A stretch of 64,000 nt of DNA from an uncultured Burkholderiaceae bacterium (GCA_937888805.1 CALBEY010000070.1:1-64000); one strand, 5' to 3'; shown: positions 25,676-35,977, counted from the first letter of the stretch. Translations and numbers: made by a program. The notes: generated by a model not told the origin, from the sequence alone.

Positions 25676-27351
25676 GCAGTGAGCAAACAGCCGTTTTACG
25701 GGTTGAAGACCTGACCATTGCCATCGATCATGACGAGGGTCTACGCTATGCGGTTCAATCGCTGGCCTTAACGGTCAGGCGTGGCGAGACGTTTGCGTTG
25801 GTGGGAGAGTCAGGCTCAGGCAAAAGCATGACAGCCATGGCGTTATTGCGATTGCTGCCAGATGCGCTTGAGGTGGTGGATGGGAAAATCTTTCTCGATG
25901 GCGTTGATGTCAACGCGTTGCCTGAATCGGCGATGCAGCGCATTCGCGGTGGTCGGGCAGCGATGATCTTTCAAGAGCCGGGCACCAGCTTAAATCCAGT
26001 GATGCGCGTGGGTGATCAATTGTTAGAGGCCATTCGGGCGCATACGTCTCTACGGGGAAAGGCTGCGCGTGATAAAGCCATTGAGTGGCTTAAACGCGTC
26101 GGTATCCCTGATCCTGATGTGCGTATTGATGACTTCTCGTTTCAGTTTTCAGGTGGCCAAAAGCAGCGAATCATGATTGCCATGGCATTGGCAGCAGAAC
26201 CAGATCTGCTGGTCGCCGACGAGCCGACCACGGCGTTGGATGTGACCGTACAGGCTCAAATTTTGGATTTGTTGGCTGATATTCAAAAAGAGTTCGGCAT
26301 GGCGGTGTTGATCATTACTCACGATTTGGCTGTGGTTCGCAAAGTGGCCGATACCGTGGCGCTGATGCGTCATGGCGAGATCGTTGAAACCGCACCTGCC
26401 GAGACTTTTTTTAATGCCCCCAAGCACCCCTATGCGCGTGAACTTTTCGATGCCATCCCGACCTTTGAAAAGCGGGGTCGTCCATTGTCGGCTGAAGGGC
26501 AGAAACGCCAGCGTGATAGCAACGCATCAGAAGACTTGACGTTGGCTGACGTGGTGTTGTCAGTGCAAGGGCTTCGGGTCGGTTATCCCATCCGTCAAGG
26601 ATGGCTGCGACGCCAAGTTGGCGTCAATCAGGTCGTGTCAGGGGTATCGTTTGAGCTGCGGCGTGGTCAGACTTTGGCGCTGCTTGGTGGGTCTGGTTGC
26701 GGCAAAACAACCGTCGCCAAAACGCTGTTACGGCTTCTTGACGGCACTGCTGTCGCCTCTGGTGTGGTTAAGCTATTAGGCGCTGACCTGCTCGGGGCAA
26801 ACAGACAAGCCTTGCTGGCGCTGCGTGCGGCCATTCAGATTGTTTTCCAGGATCCGTTCGCGTCGCTGGATCCACGGATGCGAGTCGGTGAAATCTTAGA
26901 AGAAGGGGTTGCGGCACTGTTGCCTGGTTTTTCGCAAAGTGAGCGGCAAGCGCGCGTTATTAAACTTTTGACTCGTGTGGGACTACCCCCTGACACGGCC
27001 ACTCGATATCCGCATGAGTTTTCTGGTGGACAACGCCAACGCATTGCGATTGCTCGGGCCTTGGCCGTTGAGCCCCGTGTTTTGATACTCGATGAGCCGA
27101 CCTCGGCACTTGATGTGTCGGTCCAAGCGCAAATTCTTGACCTGTTGCGCGACTTACAGCACGAGACTGGCATGGCCTACTTATTTATTACGCACAACTT
27201 TGGGGTTGTGGAATACTTTGCCGATGAGGTGGCTATCATGGACGCTGGTGAGATAGTGGAGCAAGGCACTGCCGAAAAGGTGCTGAACCACGCCAGTCAT
27301 CCCGTGACCCAAAGACTGCTTGAGTCTGTTCCGCGATTGACCTTTGGCTAG
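25672..27351 (+). CDS. ABC transporter ATP-binding protein, two fused domains
   Basis: This 559-residue protein fuses the DppD- and DppF-type ATPases, as in YejF/GsiA. The first domain has Walker A GESGSGKS, signature FSGGQKQR and Walker B LLVADEPTTALD. The second has GGSGCGKT, FSGGQRQR and LILDEPTSALD. Both sites look intact. The order of binding protein, B permease, C permease and fused ATPase matches yejABEF-like importers of peptides or peptide-like compounds. It overlaps the preceding gene by four bases and ends the operon. Confidence 0.92.
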   Translation: MSSEQTAVLRVEDLTIAIDHDEGLRYAVQSLALTVRRGETFALVGESGSGKSMTAMALLRLLPDALEVVDGKIFLDGVDVNALPESAMQRIRGGRAAMIFQEPGTSLNPVMRVGDQLLEAIRAHTSLRGKAARDKAIEWLKRVGIPDPDVRIDDFSFQFSGGQKQRIMIAMALAAEPDLLVADEPTTALDVTVQAQILDLLADIQKEFGMAVLIITHDLAVVRKVADTVALMRHGEIVETAPAETFFNAPKHPYARELFDAIPTFEKRGRPLSAEGQKRQRDSNASEDLTLADVVLSVQGLRVGYPIRQGWLRRQVGVNQVVSGVSFELRRGQTLALLGGSGCGKTTVAKTLLRLLDGTAVASGVVKLLGADLLGANRQALLALRAAIQIVFQDPFASLDPRMRVGEILEEGVAALLPGFSQSERQARVIKLLTRVGLPPDTATRYPHEFSGGQRQRIAIARALAVEPRVLILDEPTSALDVSVQAQILDLLRDLQHETGMAYLFITHNFGVVEYFADEVAIMDAGEIVEQGTAEKVLNHASHPVTQRLLESVPRLTFG

Positions 27352-27407
27352 AAAGGTTAGCCTATACTTAAGCTCAGTCTTGAAATTGTCAAAGATGCCC
27401 CTAGATA

Positions 27408-27875
27408 ATGAACATGTCTTACAAAGTTTTTAACCTCCAATGCGAATCGGGCCACCTTTTTGAAGGTTGGTTTGCGTCGCATGATGATTATGATGATCAA
27501 GAAAGCCGAGGTTTGTTGAGTTGCCCAATCTGTCAAAGTGCCTCAATTCAAAAAATGCCGTCGGCACCACGATTGAATTTTGGTAAGGGCTTGGCGCCTG
27601 CTGGCACTGCTGCGCCCATGTCGGGTATGCCAGTGACTCAAAACGAACAATTTCAATTGCAGGCCCATGCTTTGCAACAGATACGTGCCTTAATCACCTC
27701 GACAGAGAACGTTGGCGCCCAGTTTGCTGACGAAGCCAGACGAATTCATGAGGGTGAGTCCGAGCAGAGAGCCATCCGAGGGACAGCCACACACCAAGAG
27801 TGCGCCGAGCTGCTAGAAGAAGGCATCGCGGTGGTGGGCATTCCCGAGTTTCTAACAGGTGAACAGCTGCAATAA
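27408..27875 (+). CDS. DUF1178 family protein
   Basis: This 155-residue soluble protein starts YKVFNLQCESGHLFEGWFAS, then has LLSCPICQS: a four-Cys zinc-ribbon-like pattern (C..H and CPIC) in the first 50 residues, typical of DUF1178. The middle is a low-complexity linker and the C-terminal half a charged helix region (EQRAIRGTATHQECAELLEEGIAVVGIPE). The family is common in alpha- and betaproteobacteria; its function is not known. The start could be 27408 or the ATG at 27414. Confidence 0.85.
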   Translation: MNMSYKVFNLQCESGHLFEGWFASHDDYDDQESRGLLSCPICQSASIQKMPSAPRLNFGKGLAPAGTAAPMSGMPVTQNEQFQLQAHALQQIRALITSTENVGAQFADEARRIHEGESEQRAIRGTATHQECAELLEEGIAVVGIPEFLTGEQLQ

Positions 27876-27919
27876 GCGTACTGTTGGATTGAGTATTAAA
27901 TGATCTGTCTAAGATTTGT

Positions 27920-27945
27920 CCAGCCTCATTGAGATCTGAGGCTGG
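27920..27945. terminator. Hairpin between DUF1178 gene and efp
   Basis: A perfect 9-bp inverted repeat (CCAGCCTCA with TGAGGCTGG, eight-base loop) sits between two converging genes. T tracts on both sides are short (TTAAAT on the plus side), so it is a modest candidate for a shared terminator. Confidence 0.6.
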
Positions 27946-27978
27946 TTAAATCGAGAAACTGAAGACTTAAATTAGAAA

Positions 27979-28536
27979 TCACATCACGCGGCTGCGGTAT
28001 TCGCCCGTGCGAGTGTCGATTTCAATTTTGTCACCAATGTCACAAAAAAGCGGTACTGGCAACTGGTAGCCGGTATTGATGGTGGCAGGCTTCATGACTT
28101 TGCCTGAAGTGTCACCTCGAACAGCGGGTTCAGTGTAGGTGATTTCACGCACGACCAGTGTCGGCATTTCAACAGAAATCGCACGACCTTCGTAAAACAC
28201 CACTTCGACTTTCATGGCGTCTTCAATGTAGTGGAGTGCGTCGCCCATGCTGTCGGCTTCTACTTCATACTGGTTGTATTCTTCGTCCATGAAAGCGTAC
28301 ATGGGGTCGGCAAAGTAAGAGTAAGTGCATTCTTTGCGATCGAGCATAACAATATCGAATTTCTCATCGGCTTTGTAAACCGATTCGCTACCTGAGCCGC
28401 TGAGCAGGTTTTTAAATTTCAACTTGACCACAGCTGAGCTTCGGCCAGACTTGTTGTATTCCGCGCGCTGCACAACGAGGGGTTCCCCGTTGACCATCAC
28501 CACATTACCAACGCGTAATTCGTGCGCTGTTTTCAT
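27979..28536 (-). CDS. efp: Elongation factor P
   Basis: EF-P (185 residues) relieves ribosomes stalled at consecutive prolines. The three beta-barrel domains are recognisable, and the ending TGEYRSRVM is the usual C-terminus. The modification loop reads YNKSGRSSA with Arg32 at the tip, not Lys, so this is the arginine-rhamnosylated class. The modifying enzyme EarP is the next gene upstream on the same strand, which confirms the class. A GGAG lies seven bases before the ATG. Confidence 0.96.
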   Translation of the reverse strand: MKTAHELRVGNVVMVNGEPLVVQRAEYNKSGRSSAVVKLKFKNLLSGSGSESVYKADEKFDIVMLDRKECTYSYFADPMYAFMDEEYNQYEVEADSMGDALHYIEDAMKVEVVFYEGRAISVEMPTLVVREITYTEPAVRGDTSGKVMKPATINTGYQLPVPLFCDIGDKIEIDTRTGEYRSRVM

Positions 28537-28613
28537 ATAAAAACTCCGACGTTAGAGGACCTGCCCATCGACAGGTGTAGGCAGATGTTGCAGAGCCGCT
28601 AGTTTACCGTTTC

Positions 28614-29783
28614 TTAGCCCGATCTGTGGTCTGGTTGCCATTGACAGCTTAATTCGTCTAGTTCGCTTGCCAGATCAGGCGCTTGAACCAAGGCCTGGCT
28701 TAAGTTTTCGCTGGCGCACTGCCAGTCAAACCAAAGGGGATGCGTAAGAGTTTGACTGAGAATGTGCGCCAGCGGTGGTGTTGCATCGCCAGCGGTGTGG
28801 CCAAGTGTTGACTCGGTAACCCAAAGCCGCAGGGCCGTTTGAACCTGGCTCGGTAGGCTTGTCCTAGCCAGCCAGGCATTTAGTTTGATTTTGTGTGTTT
28901 CCTCACCCTGAGGGTAGACATGCCATATAAAAGGGCGTTTGGCCCAGATGGCGCGTACAAATGAGTCTTCACCCCGAACGATGTTGAAGTCCATGCTCCA
29001 AAGCAGGCAATCGTACTCGGGTTGAGAAAGAAATGGGATCGCTTGCCAGATGATGTGCTCTGGTGGCTTAAAGTCTTTGGGAAGACGATCAAAGGAGGCG
29101 TTTCCGGGTGCCAGCACGATAGCGGGCTGATCAGTCAACGCCAGCGCACCCAAAAGCTTGTCAACAGGCGCGTTTTCATAAGCAAATAAGCTCACCAGCC
29201 TCGTACGCTGTCTTTGCTCTGGGGTTAGAGACACGCCCATGGCGCTTAACCATTGCAGTTGTTGCGAGATGTCTGACTGCCATGCGTCTCGTTGTGCAAT
29301 CAGCCCTGCCTCACGCAATAAACCGCCAGTTCCAGTTTCAAAACCTGGGAAAAAGAAAATGGGTGCCAAGCCATCTTGCCTTGGTGACGATCGACCATGA
29401 AACTCGCGTACCCATGGTTCGGCACTGAGGTACTCGAGTTGGAACCAGATGGGGGGTGTGGGACGGCACATCTTCGTGATGAAGGCCGCTGGTAGTTCGC
29501 AAGAGAAGCCAGCAATCACCACATCGTTTGGTTGTACAGAGGCCATCAAAAGATCGGATGGATTATCAGACCAGTGGCAAATTGAGATGCCTTCGATGTC
29601 CTGCACACGGTTTTGAATGTCTAAGTTCGGCAACATTCGGGCTAGCGCACTGGTGTTGTCAACCCACAATCGAATGGACCAATTTTTCTCAACGTTGAGT
29701 TGTCGAGCCAGTCGCCACATCACACCGATGTCGCCGAGGTTGTCGATAACTCGACAGAAAAGGTCGGCGCGAATCTGGCGCAT
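28614..29783 (-). CDS. earP: EF-P arginine rhamnosyltransferase EarP
   Basis: EarP (389 residues) transfers rhamnose from dTDP-rhamnose to Arg32 of EF-P. It starts with the conserved DLFCRVIDNLGDIGVMWRLARQL, whose Asp residues belong to the active site in this family. The C-terminal nucleotide-sugar domain has the signature RGEDSFVRAIWAKRPFIWHVYPQ. It lies directly upstream of efp, the arrangement usual in betaproteobacteria, with the DUF2863 gene eight bases ahead of it. The dTDP-rhamnose genes are not in the window. Confidence 0.95.
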   Translation of the reverse strand: MRQIRADLFCRVIDNLGDIGVMWRLARQLNVEKNWSIRLWVDNTSALARMLPNLDIQNRVQDIEGISICHWSDNPSDLLMASVQPNDVVIAGFSCELPAAFITKMCRPTPPIWFQLEYLSAEPWVREFHGRSSPRQDGLAPIFFFPGFETGTGGLLREAGLIAQRDAWQSDISQQLQWLSAMGVSLTPEQRQRTRLVSLFAYENAPVDKLLGALALTDQPAIVLAPGNASFDRLPKDFKPPEHIIWQAIPFLSQPEYDCLLWSMDFNIVRGEDSFVRAIWAKRPFIWHVYPQGEETHKIKLNAWLARTSLPSQVQTALRLWVTESTLGHTAGDATPPLAHILSQTLTHPLWFDWQCASENLSQALVQAPDLASELDELSCQWQPDHRSG

Positions 29784-29791
29784 TCAAGCCG

Positions 29792-30988
29792 CTAGTGAAA
29801 ATGAGCGGGCGCGTGCGCGGCTTCTTCGGGAAGCTCGGCGTGAACCAACTCGCCCAAAGGATTGGGAAACAGTGGGGCGCCGCAGTCGTCGCAATACTCA
29901 GGCGCCACAATGCCTGGTAGGCGCCTGATATCTCGGATTCCTGATTCTCGCAGCACCGCAGCAATTTCGTCGATGGTGTCCACAATCATTAAGTTGTTTT
30001 CAGAAGGGCTATCTTCACGACCAAAGACAGGCCAAACAGTGCCATAAATCACATCGGTGTGTGTCTGCAGGCTGTAACCCACCCGGTATTCATCGGCTTT
30101 CTGTTCACCCATCCCGATGATGGTGGCACGGATGCCTGAGGCTGGAATTTCGAGCGCGTTTTGTAGCCAGTGTGATGCAGCCCTAATAGCGATCGGTCGA
30201 ATATGCTTATCAGCGTCACGCATGCTGACGTAGTAAGCATCGGGCAGCAACACTTCAAACTGGCAACCTGCTAGAAGATTACCCAGCACTGGGCTGCTGG
30301 CAGCCTTCCACATCGCCAAGCACTGTTCACGCGTGGTTTTTTCGTCGCTTTGCCATTTAAAAAAAGGTTTTCCTTTTGGCACAGCCAGTGCCATCACGAG
30401 ATGTTTGGCGTCAGCGAGCATGCCAGGAAGCGCCATGGCGGCATTGGGTGTTGGGATGCTCGTTTTGGTGCCCATGGCCGATTGACCAAGCTTATGCAGC
30501 CAAATCCACGTTTGGACAAAAGAGCGGGGCATTTCATCCAAGCCGATCAACTGGCCAACAGCAGCCAAATTCACATCAGGCGCCAAAATACAATCTTGCA
30601 AAGCACCCGTTAACGCCAACAATTCGCGCTCTGAAAGAATGCCCTTGGGTAACTGGTAACGTGTCCAAACCGCAAATGGAGCTGTGATTAACAGCACGTC
30701 GTGGCCAAGCGCCTCATGTGTTGCGGTAAATGATTCGGTGTGGGTTTCAGTTTGCTCTAACAACACTTCAAAAGCGTCAGGATCATGTTCAGATAAGTGT
30801 TCTAGTGCGTTCTCAAGGGCAGTGTCTTGGCCCGCTTTCAAAAGTTTGCAGAGCAAGATTTCGATTTCTGACTCCCAGTACTGATCCTCCATTCGGCTGC
30901 CAGAGGCGTGAAGGGACTGGCATAAGAACATGAGACGCGCAGCGTCTCGGGGAAGGCGATGGGCTGAAGATCGAGGGGATTTGGCCAT
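29792..30988 (-). CDS. DUF2863 family protein
   Basis: This protein of about 398 residues matches DUF2863, a family seen mainly in Burkholderiales. It has a basic start (AKSPRSSAHRLPRDAARLMFLCQSLHASGSRMED), an acidic helical region, and a C-terminal zinc-like pair of Cys (YCDDCGAPLFPN) followed by a His-rich tail (HAPAHFH). No enzymatic motif is evident and its function is unknown. It sits immediately ahead of earP and efp and is probably cotranscribed with them. The ATG at 30988 is preferred over a GTG nine bases upstream. Confidence 0.82.
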   Translation of the reverse strand: MAKSPRSSAHRLPRDAARLMFLCQSLHASGSRMEDQYWESEIEILLCKLLKAGQDTALENALEHLSEHDPDAFEVLLEQTETHTESFTATHEALGHDVLLITAPFAVWTRYQLPKGILSERELLALTGALQDCILAPDVNLAAVGQLIGLDEMPRSFVQTWIWLHKLGQSAMGTKTSIPTPNAAMALPGMLADAKHLVMALAVPKGKPFFKWQSDEKTTREQCLAMWKAASSPVLGNLLAGCQFEVLLPDAYYVSMRDADKHIRPIAIRAASHWLQNALEIPASGIRATIIGMGEQKADEYRVGYSLQTHTDVIYGTVWPVFGREDSPSENNLMIVDTIDEIAAVLRESGIRDIRRLPGIVAPEYCDDCGAPLFPNPLGELVHAELPEEAAHAPAHFH

Positions 30989-31028
30989 AGGACGCACAAG
31001 GCAGTAAGTCGTTCAGTGAGAGATTAGT

Positions 31029-31904
31029 TTACTCTGTCGCGAGCAGTTGTTCGATGAATGCCTTGGCGCCTCTGGATTGTCGCTCTAGAGGCGGCAAAAG
31101 GATCCGAATCATGCGAATAAGTGACGGTTTTAATGGCACACCAATCAACTCGCTGTTTTCATGCTTAAGCGAGAGTTCAGACACAAAACCCACCCCAAGG
31201 CCAGCGCGCACCCCTTGCTTGACCCCTTCAACGCCGGCAAGCTCTAAGTAGTCGGTCAGGCGAACATCAATGGCGTCAAAGGCTTTCATCACCATGTGTC
31301 GCACACCAGATCCATCTTCACGCATGACCAGTGACTGATCGGCCAGCGCTGAGAGGTTGATTAAAGGTTGCTTGGCAAGTGGGTGGTCATGGCGCAGCAC
31401 CGCCACAACTTCATCAGTCTGCCATTCGATCGCGCGATGGTTGGCAATCCGCTGCGTTTGTACTTCGCCTTCAATGACAGCCAAATCCAAATCGGCCAAA
31501 CGATTAAGAACCTCAGTGGTATTGCCTGTCACCAGCTGAACACTAATGCCCGGATATTGCGTTTTGAATTGGGCGACAGCCTCTGGTAAGAGATAACTCG
31601 CTGGGGTGGTGCTGGCACCGATACGCAACAAGCCCGTTTGTAGGGTGCGCGCCGAATGGCGTTGATCCCGCGCTTGTCGCATGCTCTCACGCAGTTGGGT
31701 CGCAACCCCCAAAAGCCGCAGGCCAGCTGGTGTCAACGAAATGCCTCTGCCTGCCCGGTAATAGAGCGCTTCACCAAAGGATACTTGTAATGCTTGTAAT
31801 TGCCCCGAGACGGCAGGCTGCGATAGATGCAAGGCGTTGGCTGCGCGGCTGATGTTTAAGTGCTCAGCGACGTGGCTAAACGTAATCAGTTGCTCAGGCG
31901 TCAT
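31029..31904 (-). CDS. LysR-family transcriptional regulator
   Basis: This 291-residue regulator has the LysR winged helix-turn-helix at its start (ITFSHVAEHLNISRAANALHLSQPAVSGQLQALQ, residues 7-41) and a periplasmic-binding-like effector domain after it. It diverges from the YeiH-like transporter with 100 bases between the two, the classic arrangement in which a LysR protein controls its neighbour. In enterobacteria the pair YeiE/YeiH responds to sulfite, so a sulfur oxyanion effector is possible. The effector cannot be read from the sequence. Confidence 0.9.
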   Translation of the reverse strand: MTPEQLITFSHVAEHLNISRAANALHLSQPAVSGQLQALQVSFGEALYYRAGRGISLTPAGLRLLGVATQLRESMRQARDQRHSARTLQTGLLRIGASTTPASYLLPEAVAQFKTQYPGISVQLVTGNTTEVLNRLADLDLAVIEGEVQTQRIANHRAIEWQTDEVVAVLRHDHPLAKQPLINLSALADQSLVMREDGSGVRHMVMKAFDAIDVRLTDYLELAGVEGVKQGVRAGLGVGFVSELSLKHENSELIGVPLKPSLIRMIRILLPPLERQSRGAKAFIEQLLATE

Positions 31905-31920
31905 GTGTTAGCAATATAGG

Positions 31921-31967
31921 AATATCAAATATTTAGTATCAATAATAACAGCTTTAGTGATGATATT
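31921..31967. promoter_or_regulatory. Candidate LysR binding region
   Basis: The AT-rich gap between the divergent LysR and YeiH-like genes holds an inverted repeat AATATCA (31921-31927) and TGATATT (31961-31967), plus an AATATTTAGTATC stretch between them. LysR proteins often bind such interrupted dyads in divergent promoters. Spacing is wide, so this is only a candidate. Confidence 0.35.
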
Positions 31968-32004
31968 TATCGGCTTAGGATGACTGTATTGTTTAAGGAA
32001 CAAC

Positions 32005-33039
32005 ATGACCTCTGTACCATCATCTGGCGTGCCGGCTTGGCGCGATAAATTTAACGGCGTCTTTTTTGTTGGGTTGTTGGCACTCGCTGTGGTGCAACTG
32101 GCCCAAATCCCAGCGATCAAATCATTTGGCATCAGCCCATTGGTGATCGGTATCGTCTGTGGGATGCTCTATGGCAATTTCTTCAAAGGGGCCATGCCAG
32201 CTGATTGGGGTGTGGGCGTGCACTTTACGGCCCGAAAGCTACTTCGCGTGGCGGTGGCGCTTTACGGTTTAAATATCAGTGTGCAGCAGATCGTTGAAGT
32301 GGGGTTGCCTGGCGTGGTGGTTGCGATTGGTGTGGCGGTGAGCGTCTTGGCGCTCGGTACTTGGCTGGGAACCCATTGGCTAGGTTTAGACCGGGACACC
32401 TCAATGCTGACCGCAGCCGGTAGTGCCATTTGCGGGGCGGCGGCAGTGCTGGCGTTTGAATCAACCTTACGCTCAGAACCCCATAAAAGTGCCGTAGCGG
32501 TTGCAACCGTGGTGCTTTTTGGCACCATCTCAATGTTTCTGTATCCGGTTTTGTTTCGGATGGGTTGGTTAGGCTTTGACGGCCAATCCATCGGGATATT
32601 TTTGGGTGGCAGTATTCATGAAGTGGCACAAGTGGTGGCTGCTGCCAGTAACATTGACCCGGCTACGACTGAAGTCGCCACGATTGTCAAAATGACCCGA
32701 GTGGCACTGCTTGTGCCTTTGCTATTGGTGATTGGACTGTGGCTGCAGCGCCGTGACACCCAAGCCACAGGCTCAAAGGCGTCGTTACCTGTGCCTTGGT
32801 TTGCCATTTTCTTTTTGGTTTTTGCCTTGGTGAATTCAGCCAATATCATCCCCACCGAACCATTGGCGATGTTGCGTGCATTTGATATTTTCTTGCTCAC
32901 CATGGCCATGACAGCGCTGGGCATGGAGACGCGTTTTACTCAAATGAAGCAAGCTGGCCCAAGGGTGCTGGCCTTGGCAGCGATTTTGTTTGTGGTTTTG
33001 TTTGGTGTGACAAGCCTGCTGGTTCACTGGGTCGCATAG
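32005..33039 (+). CDS. YeiH-family putative sulfate/sulfite exporter
   Basis: This 344-residue membrane protein has about ten helices. Conserved family pieces are the opening NGVFFVGLLALAVVQLAQIP, ISPLVIGIVCGMLYGN, the GSAICGAAAVLAFES loop, GGSIHEVAQVVAAAS and the ending FDIFLLTMAMTALGMET, all typical of the YeiH group (PF03601). The family is annotated as sulfate or sulfite exporters, although direct transport data are thin. In a strain that oxidises thiosulfate and sulfide, an exporter of sulfite or sulfate would be useful. AAGGA lies five bases before the start. Confidence 0.87.
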   Translation: MTSVPSSGVPAWRDKFNGVFFVGLLALAVVQLAQIPAIKSFGISPLVIGIVCGMLYGNFFKGAMPADWGVGVHFTARKLLRVAVALYGLNISVQQIVEVGLPGVVVAIGVAVSVLALGTWLGTHWLGLDRDTSMLTAAGSAICGAAAVLAFESTLRSEPHKSAVAVATVVLFGTISMFLYPVLFRMGWLGFDGQSIGIFLGGSIHEVAQVVAAASNIDPATTEVATIVKMTRVALLVPLLLVIGLWLQRRDTQATGSKASLPVPWFAIFFLVFALVNSANIIPTEPLAMLRAFDIFLLTMAMTALGMETRFTQMKQAGPRVLALAAILFVVLFGVTSLLVHWVA

Positions 33040-33049
33040 TGGCAAATTT

Positions 33050-33085
33050 CCAGCAAGCCGGCTGCTTGCCGACTTGCTGGTTTTT
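33050..33085 (+). terminator. Terminator of the YeiH-like gene
   Basis: A strong hairpin begins 11 bases after the stop: CCAGCAAG (33050-33057) pairs with CTTGCTGG (33073-33080), the stem continuing after one mismatch with CGGC/GCCG around a five-base loop. Five T follow on the plus strand. It also lies just past the acnA stop on the other strand, but the T tract favours the plus direction. Confidence 0.85.
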
Positions 33086-33089
33086 GAGC

Positions 33090-35795
33090 CTATGCGTCAA
33101 GCAGGTCGCGCAGCACAAATGGCAAGATTCCCCCATGCCGGTAGTAGTCGACTTCAATTGGGGTGTCGATGCGCAACAAAACACGCACACGGTCAATTTG
33201 GCCATTGCTGCGATGAATGACCAGCGTGATGTCTTGCCGCGGGGTGATGGCGCCGGTAAGCCCCTCAATATCGAATGTCTCTGAACCGGTAATGGCAAGG
33301 CTCTGGACAGTGTCATTGCCTTTGAATTGCAACGGTAATACGCCCATACCCACCAAGTTACTGCGATGAATGCGCTCGAAACTTTTAGCAATGACAGCCT
33401 TAACACCCAACAGCATCGTTCCTTTCGCGGCCCAGTCACGCGAAGAACCAGTGCCATATTCTTCACCGCCAAAGACCACAGTTGGTGTTCCAGCGGTTTG
33501 ATAGGCCATGGCAGCATCGAATATCGAGACTTGCTCACCAGAGGGTTGCATTAAGGTGTCGCCACCCTCAAAGCGACTGCCATCAGCACGCAGGGCAATC
33601 ATGAGGTTTTTGATACGAACGTTGGCAAAGGTGCCTCGCATCATGACTTCATGATTGCCGCGCCGTGATCCGTAGCTATTGAAGTCGGGTTTCTTGACGC
33701 CATGGTTGAGAAGCCACTGACCGGCAGGTGAGGTGTCTTTGATCGAGCCGGCTGGAGAAATGTGGTCCGTTGTGACAGAGTCCCCAAAAATCCCCAAGAC
33801 CCGGGCGCCCTGAATGGGCACAATGGGGTCAGGTTCAGTGGTGAATTTTTCAAAGAAGGGGGGCTCGGCAATGTAAGTCGATTCGGGCCAGTTGTAATGC
33901 TCGCCTGATACCCCTTTGATATTTTGCCAAAGCTTGCCGGGGTTCTTTTTTACGTTTTCGTAATTACTGCGAAACACGTTGGGGTCCAGCGCAAAACCCA
34001 TGAGTGCATTGATCTCATCGGTCGTGGGCCAAATATCACCCAACCAAACATCGCCATGCTTGCCGCGGCCAACAGGCTCTGTCATTAAGTCTCGGCGCAT
34101 GGTGCCAGCCAATGCGTAGGCAAGCACCAGGGGTGGTGATGCCAGGAAGTTGGCTTTGATGTTGGGATGGATGCGCGCTTCAAAGTTACGGTTGCCAGAC
34201 AGCACCGCCGCACAAATCAGGTCTTGTTCAGCGATGGTGCTACCAATGTCTGTGGCCAAGTCGCCCGAGTTGCCAATACAAGTGGTGCAGCCATAAGCCG
34301 CCACATCAAAACCCAGCTTCTCTAAGTAAGGCAGTAGCTTGGTGCGGCGCAGGTAGTCAGTCACAACGCGCGATCCGGGTGCGAGGGATGTTTTAACGTG
34401 GTCGGGAATGGTGAGGCCGGCTTTGACTGCTTTCTTTGCCATGAGGCCTGCTGCCAGCATCACACTGGGGTTTGAGGTATTGGTGCACGAGGTGATGGCG
34501 GCGATCAGAATATCGCCATTGCGCAAGGTACGACCCGTCGATGTGGTGAAAGTCTTGTCGAGTTTATCGGTGGCTTGATTAAAGCCGTTTTCGGTGATCG
34601 GCTTAGAAAACAAATCATCAAATGTTTTTTGCACATGACCGAGTTCAATTCGGTCCTGTGGACGCTTGGGCCCCGCCAAAGAGGGCGCGATGGTCCCGAG
34701 ATCCATGGTCAAGTGTTTGGTGTAGGCAATATCGCCCGCTTTGGGAATGCCGAACATGCCTTGCGCTTTGAAATAGGCCCCCAGCGCATCGATTTCAGCA
34801 TCGGTTCGTCCCGTGCCACGGAAATATTCAAGGGTTTTGTCATCAACAGGGAAAAACCCCATGGTGGCACCATACTCTGGCGCCATATTGGCTATGGTGG
34901 CCCGATCGGTCACCGACAGACTGGCAGTGCCTTCGCCATAAAACTCAACAAACTGACCCACTACTTTTTCTTGGCGCAGCATTTCGGTGATGGTGAGAAC
35001 CAAGTCTGTGGCAGTGACGCCGCCGCGCATTTGCCCCTTTAGTTCGACACCCACCACGTCTGGCGTCAGCATGTAGACGGGCTGACCCAGCATGCCCGCT
35101 TCGGCTTCAATGCCGCCCACCCCCCAACCGACAACCCCGATGCCATTGATCATGGTAGTGTGGCTGTCAGTACCGACGAGCGTATCGGGATAGTAGATAT
35201 TGGTTTTCTGATCGTGATGAACACCCCGTGCAAAGTACTCGAGGTTAACTTGGTGCACGATGCCAAAGCCAGGTGGCACGACGCTGAATGTGTTGAAAGC
35301 TTGCATGCCCCACTTTAAAAATTGATAGCGTTCTTTGTTGCGATCAAACTCGACCTTCATGTTCAGATCCAGAGAATCCTTCTTTCCAAAGTAATCGATC
35401 ATGATCGAGTGATCGACCACCAAGTCAACGGGGACCAAGGGTTCGATGGACTTTGCGGACTTGCCAGTCTTGCGTGCGACCTCGCGCATGGCGGCCAAAT
35501 CAGCCAGTAGCGGCACACCGGTGAAGTCCTGCAGCACGACGCGGGCAACTACAAAAGGGATTTCTGCTTCGCGCTTGGCATTGGGTTGCCATTGCGCCAG
35601 TTCTTTGACATGCTGCTCAGTGACTTTTTTGCCATCACAGTGCCTTAAAACCGACTCCAGCACGATGCGTATTGAAACAGGCAATTGGCTGATATTCAGG
35701 CCGAGTGATTTGCCTAGCGCAGGCAGAGAATAGAACTGGCCTTTTTGTTGACCAATCTTGAAAGACTTCAGGGCTTTGAAAGGATCGTGTCTCAT
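33090..35795 (-). CDS. acnA: Aconitate hydratase AcnA
   Basis: AcnA (901 residues) interconverts citrate and isocitrate with a [4Fe-4S] cluster. Cluster cysteines are in [13 protein letters not shown] and [10 protein letters not shown], and the catalytic Arg/Ser region is in [38 protein letters not shown] is also typical. The length is that of the IRP1-like aconitase A. AAGGAG precedes the ATG. The gene stands alone between the acnB terminator region and the YeiH-like gene. No copy of the palindrome found near acnB is present upstream. Confidence 0.96.
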   Translation of the reverse strand: MRHDPFKALKSFKIGQQKGQFYSLPALGKSLGLNISQLPVSIRIVLESVLRHCDGKKVTEQHVKELAQWQPNAKREAEIPFVVARVVLQDFTGVPLLADLAAMREVARKTGKSAKSIEPLVPVDLVVDHSIMIDYFGKKDSLDLNMKVEFDRNKERYQFLKWGMQAFNTFSVVPPGFGIVHQVNLEYFARGVHHDQKTNIYYPDTLVGTDSHTTMINGIGVVGWGVGGIEAEAGMLGQPVYMLTPDVVGVELKGQMRGGVTATDLVLTITEMLRQEKVVGQFVEFYGEGTASLSVTDRATIANMAPEYGATMGFFPVDDKTLEYFRGTGRTDAEIDALGAYFKAQGMFGIPKAGDIAYTKHLTMDLGTIAPSLAGPKRPQDRIELGHVQKTFDDLFSKPITENGFNQATDKLDKTFTTSTGRTLRNGDILIAAITSCTNTSNPSVMLAAGLMAKKAVKAGLTIPDHVKTSLAPGSRVVTDYLRRTKLLPYLEKLGFDVAAYGCTTCIGNSGDLATDIGSTIAEQDLICAAVLSGNRNFEARIHPNIKANFLASPPLVLAYALAGTMRRDLMTEPVGRGKHGDVWLGDIWPTTDEINALMGFALDPNVFRSNYENVKKNPGKLWQNIKGVSGEHYNWPESTYIAEPPFFEKFTTEPDPIVPIQGARVLGIFGDSVTTDHISPAGSIKDTSPAGQWLLNHGVKKPDFNSYGSRRGNHEVMMRGTFANVRIKNLMIALRADGSRFEGGDTLMQPSGEQVSIFDAAMAYQTAGTPTVVFGGEEYGTGSSRDWAAKGTMLLGVKAVIAKSFERIHRSNLVGMGVLPLQFKGNDTVQSLAITGSETFDIEGLTGAITPRQDITLVIHRSNGQIDRVRVLLRIDTPIEVDYYRHGGILPFVLRDLLDA

Positions 35796-35977
35796 GTTGC
35801 GTCACTCCTTCTGTTGATATCTTCAGCATATATCACCAAGCCATGACTGTGCTGGCTCATGACTAGATCACTGGGGTATTGGGAACTAAGGCAGTTTTGC
35901 TGCCACCGTCAGTTTTCAAAAACGAGAATTTCGTCGGTACTTAACTGAAATTTTGAAATGGTGTGAAAGTCACCTAT

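Noticed and set aside
32936-33538. Minus-strand frame of 200 codons
   Set aside because: Overlaps the end of acnA and the YeiH-like gene in other frames; no domain.
35796-35850. GATAT...ATATC sequence upstream of acnA as a third copy of the GntR palindrome
   Set aside because: Arms and spacing differ from the 21-bp dyad; it lacks GTCTTATAT.
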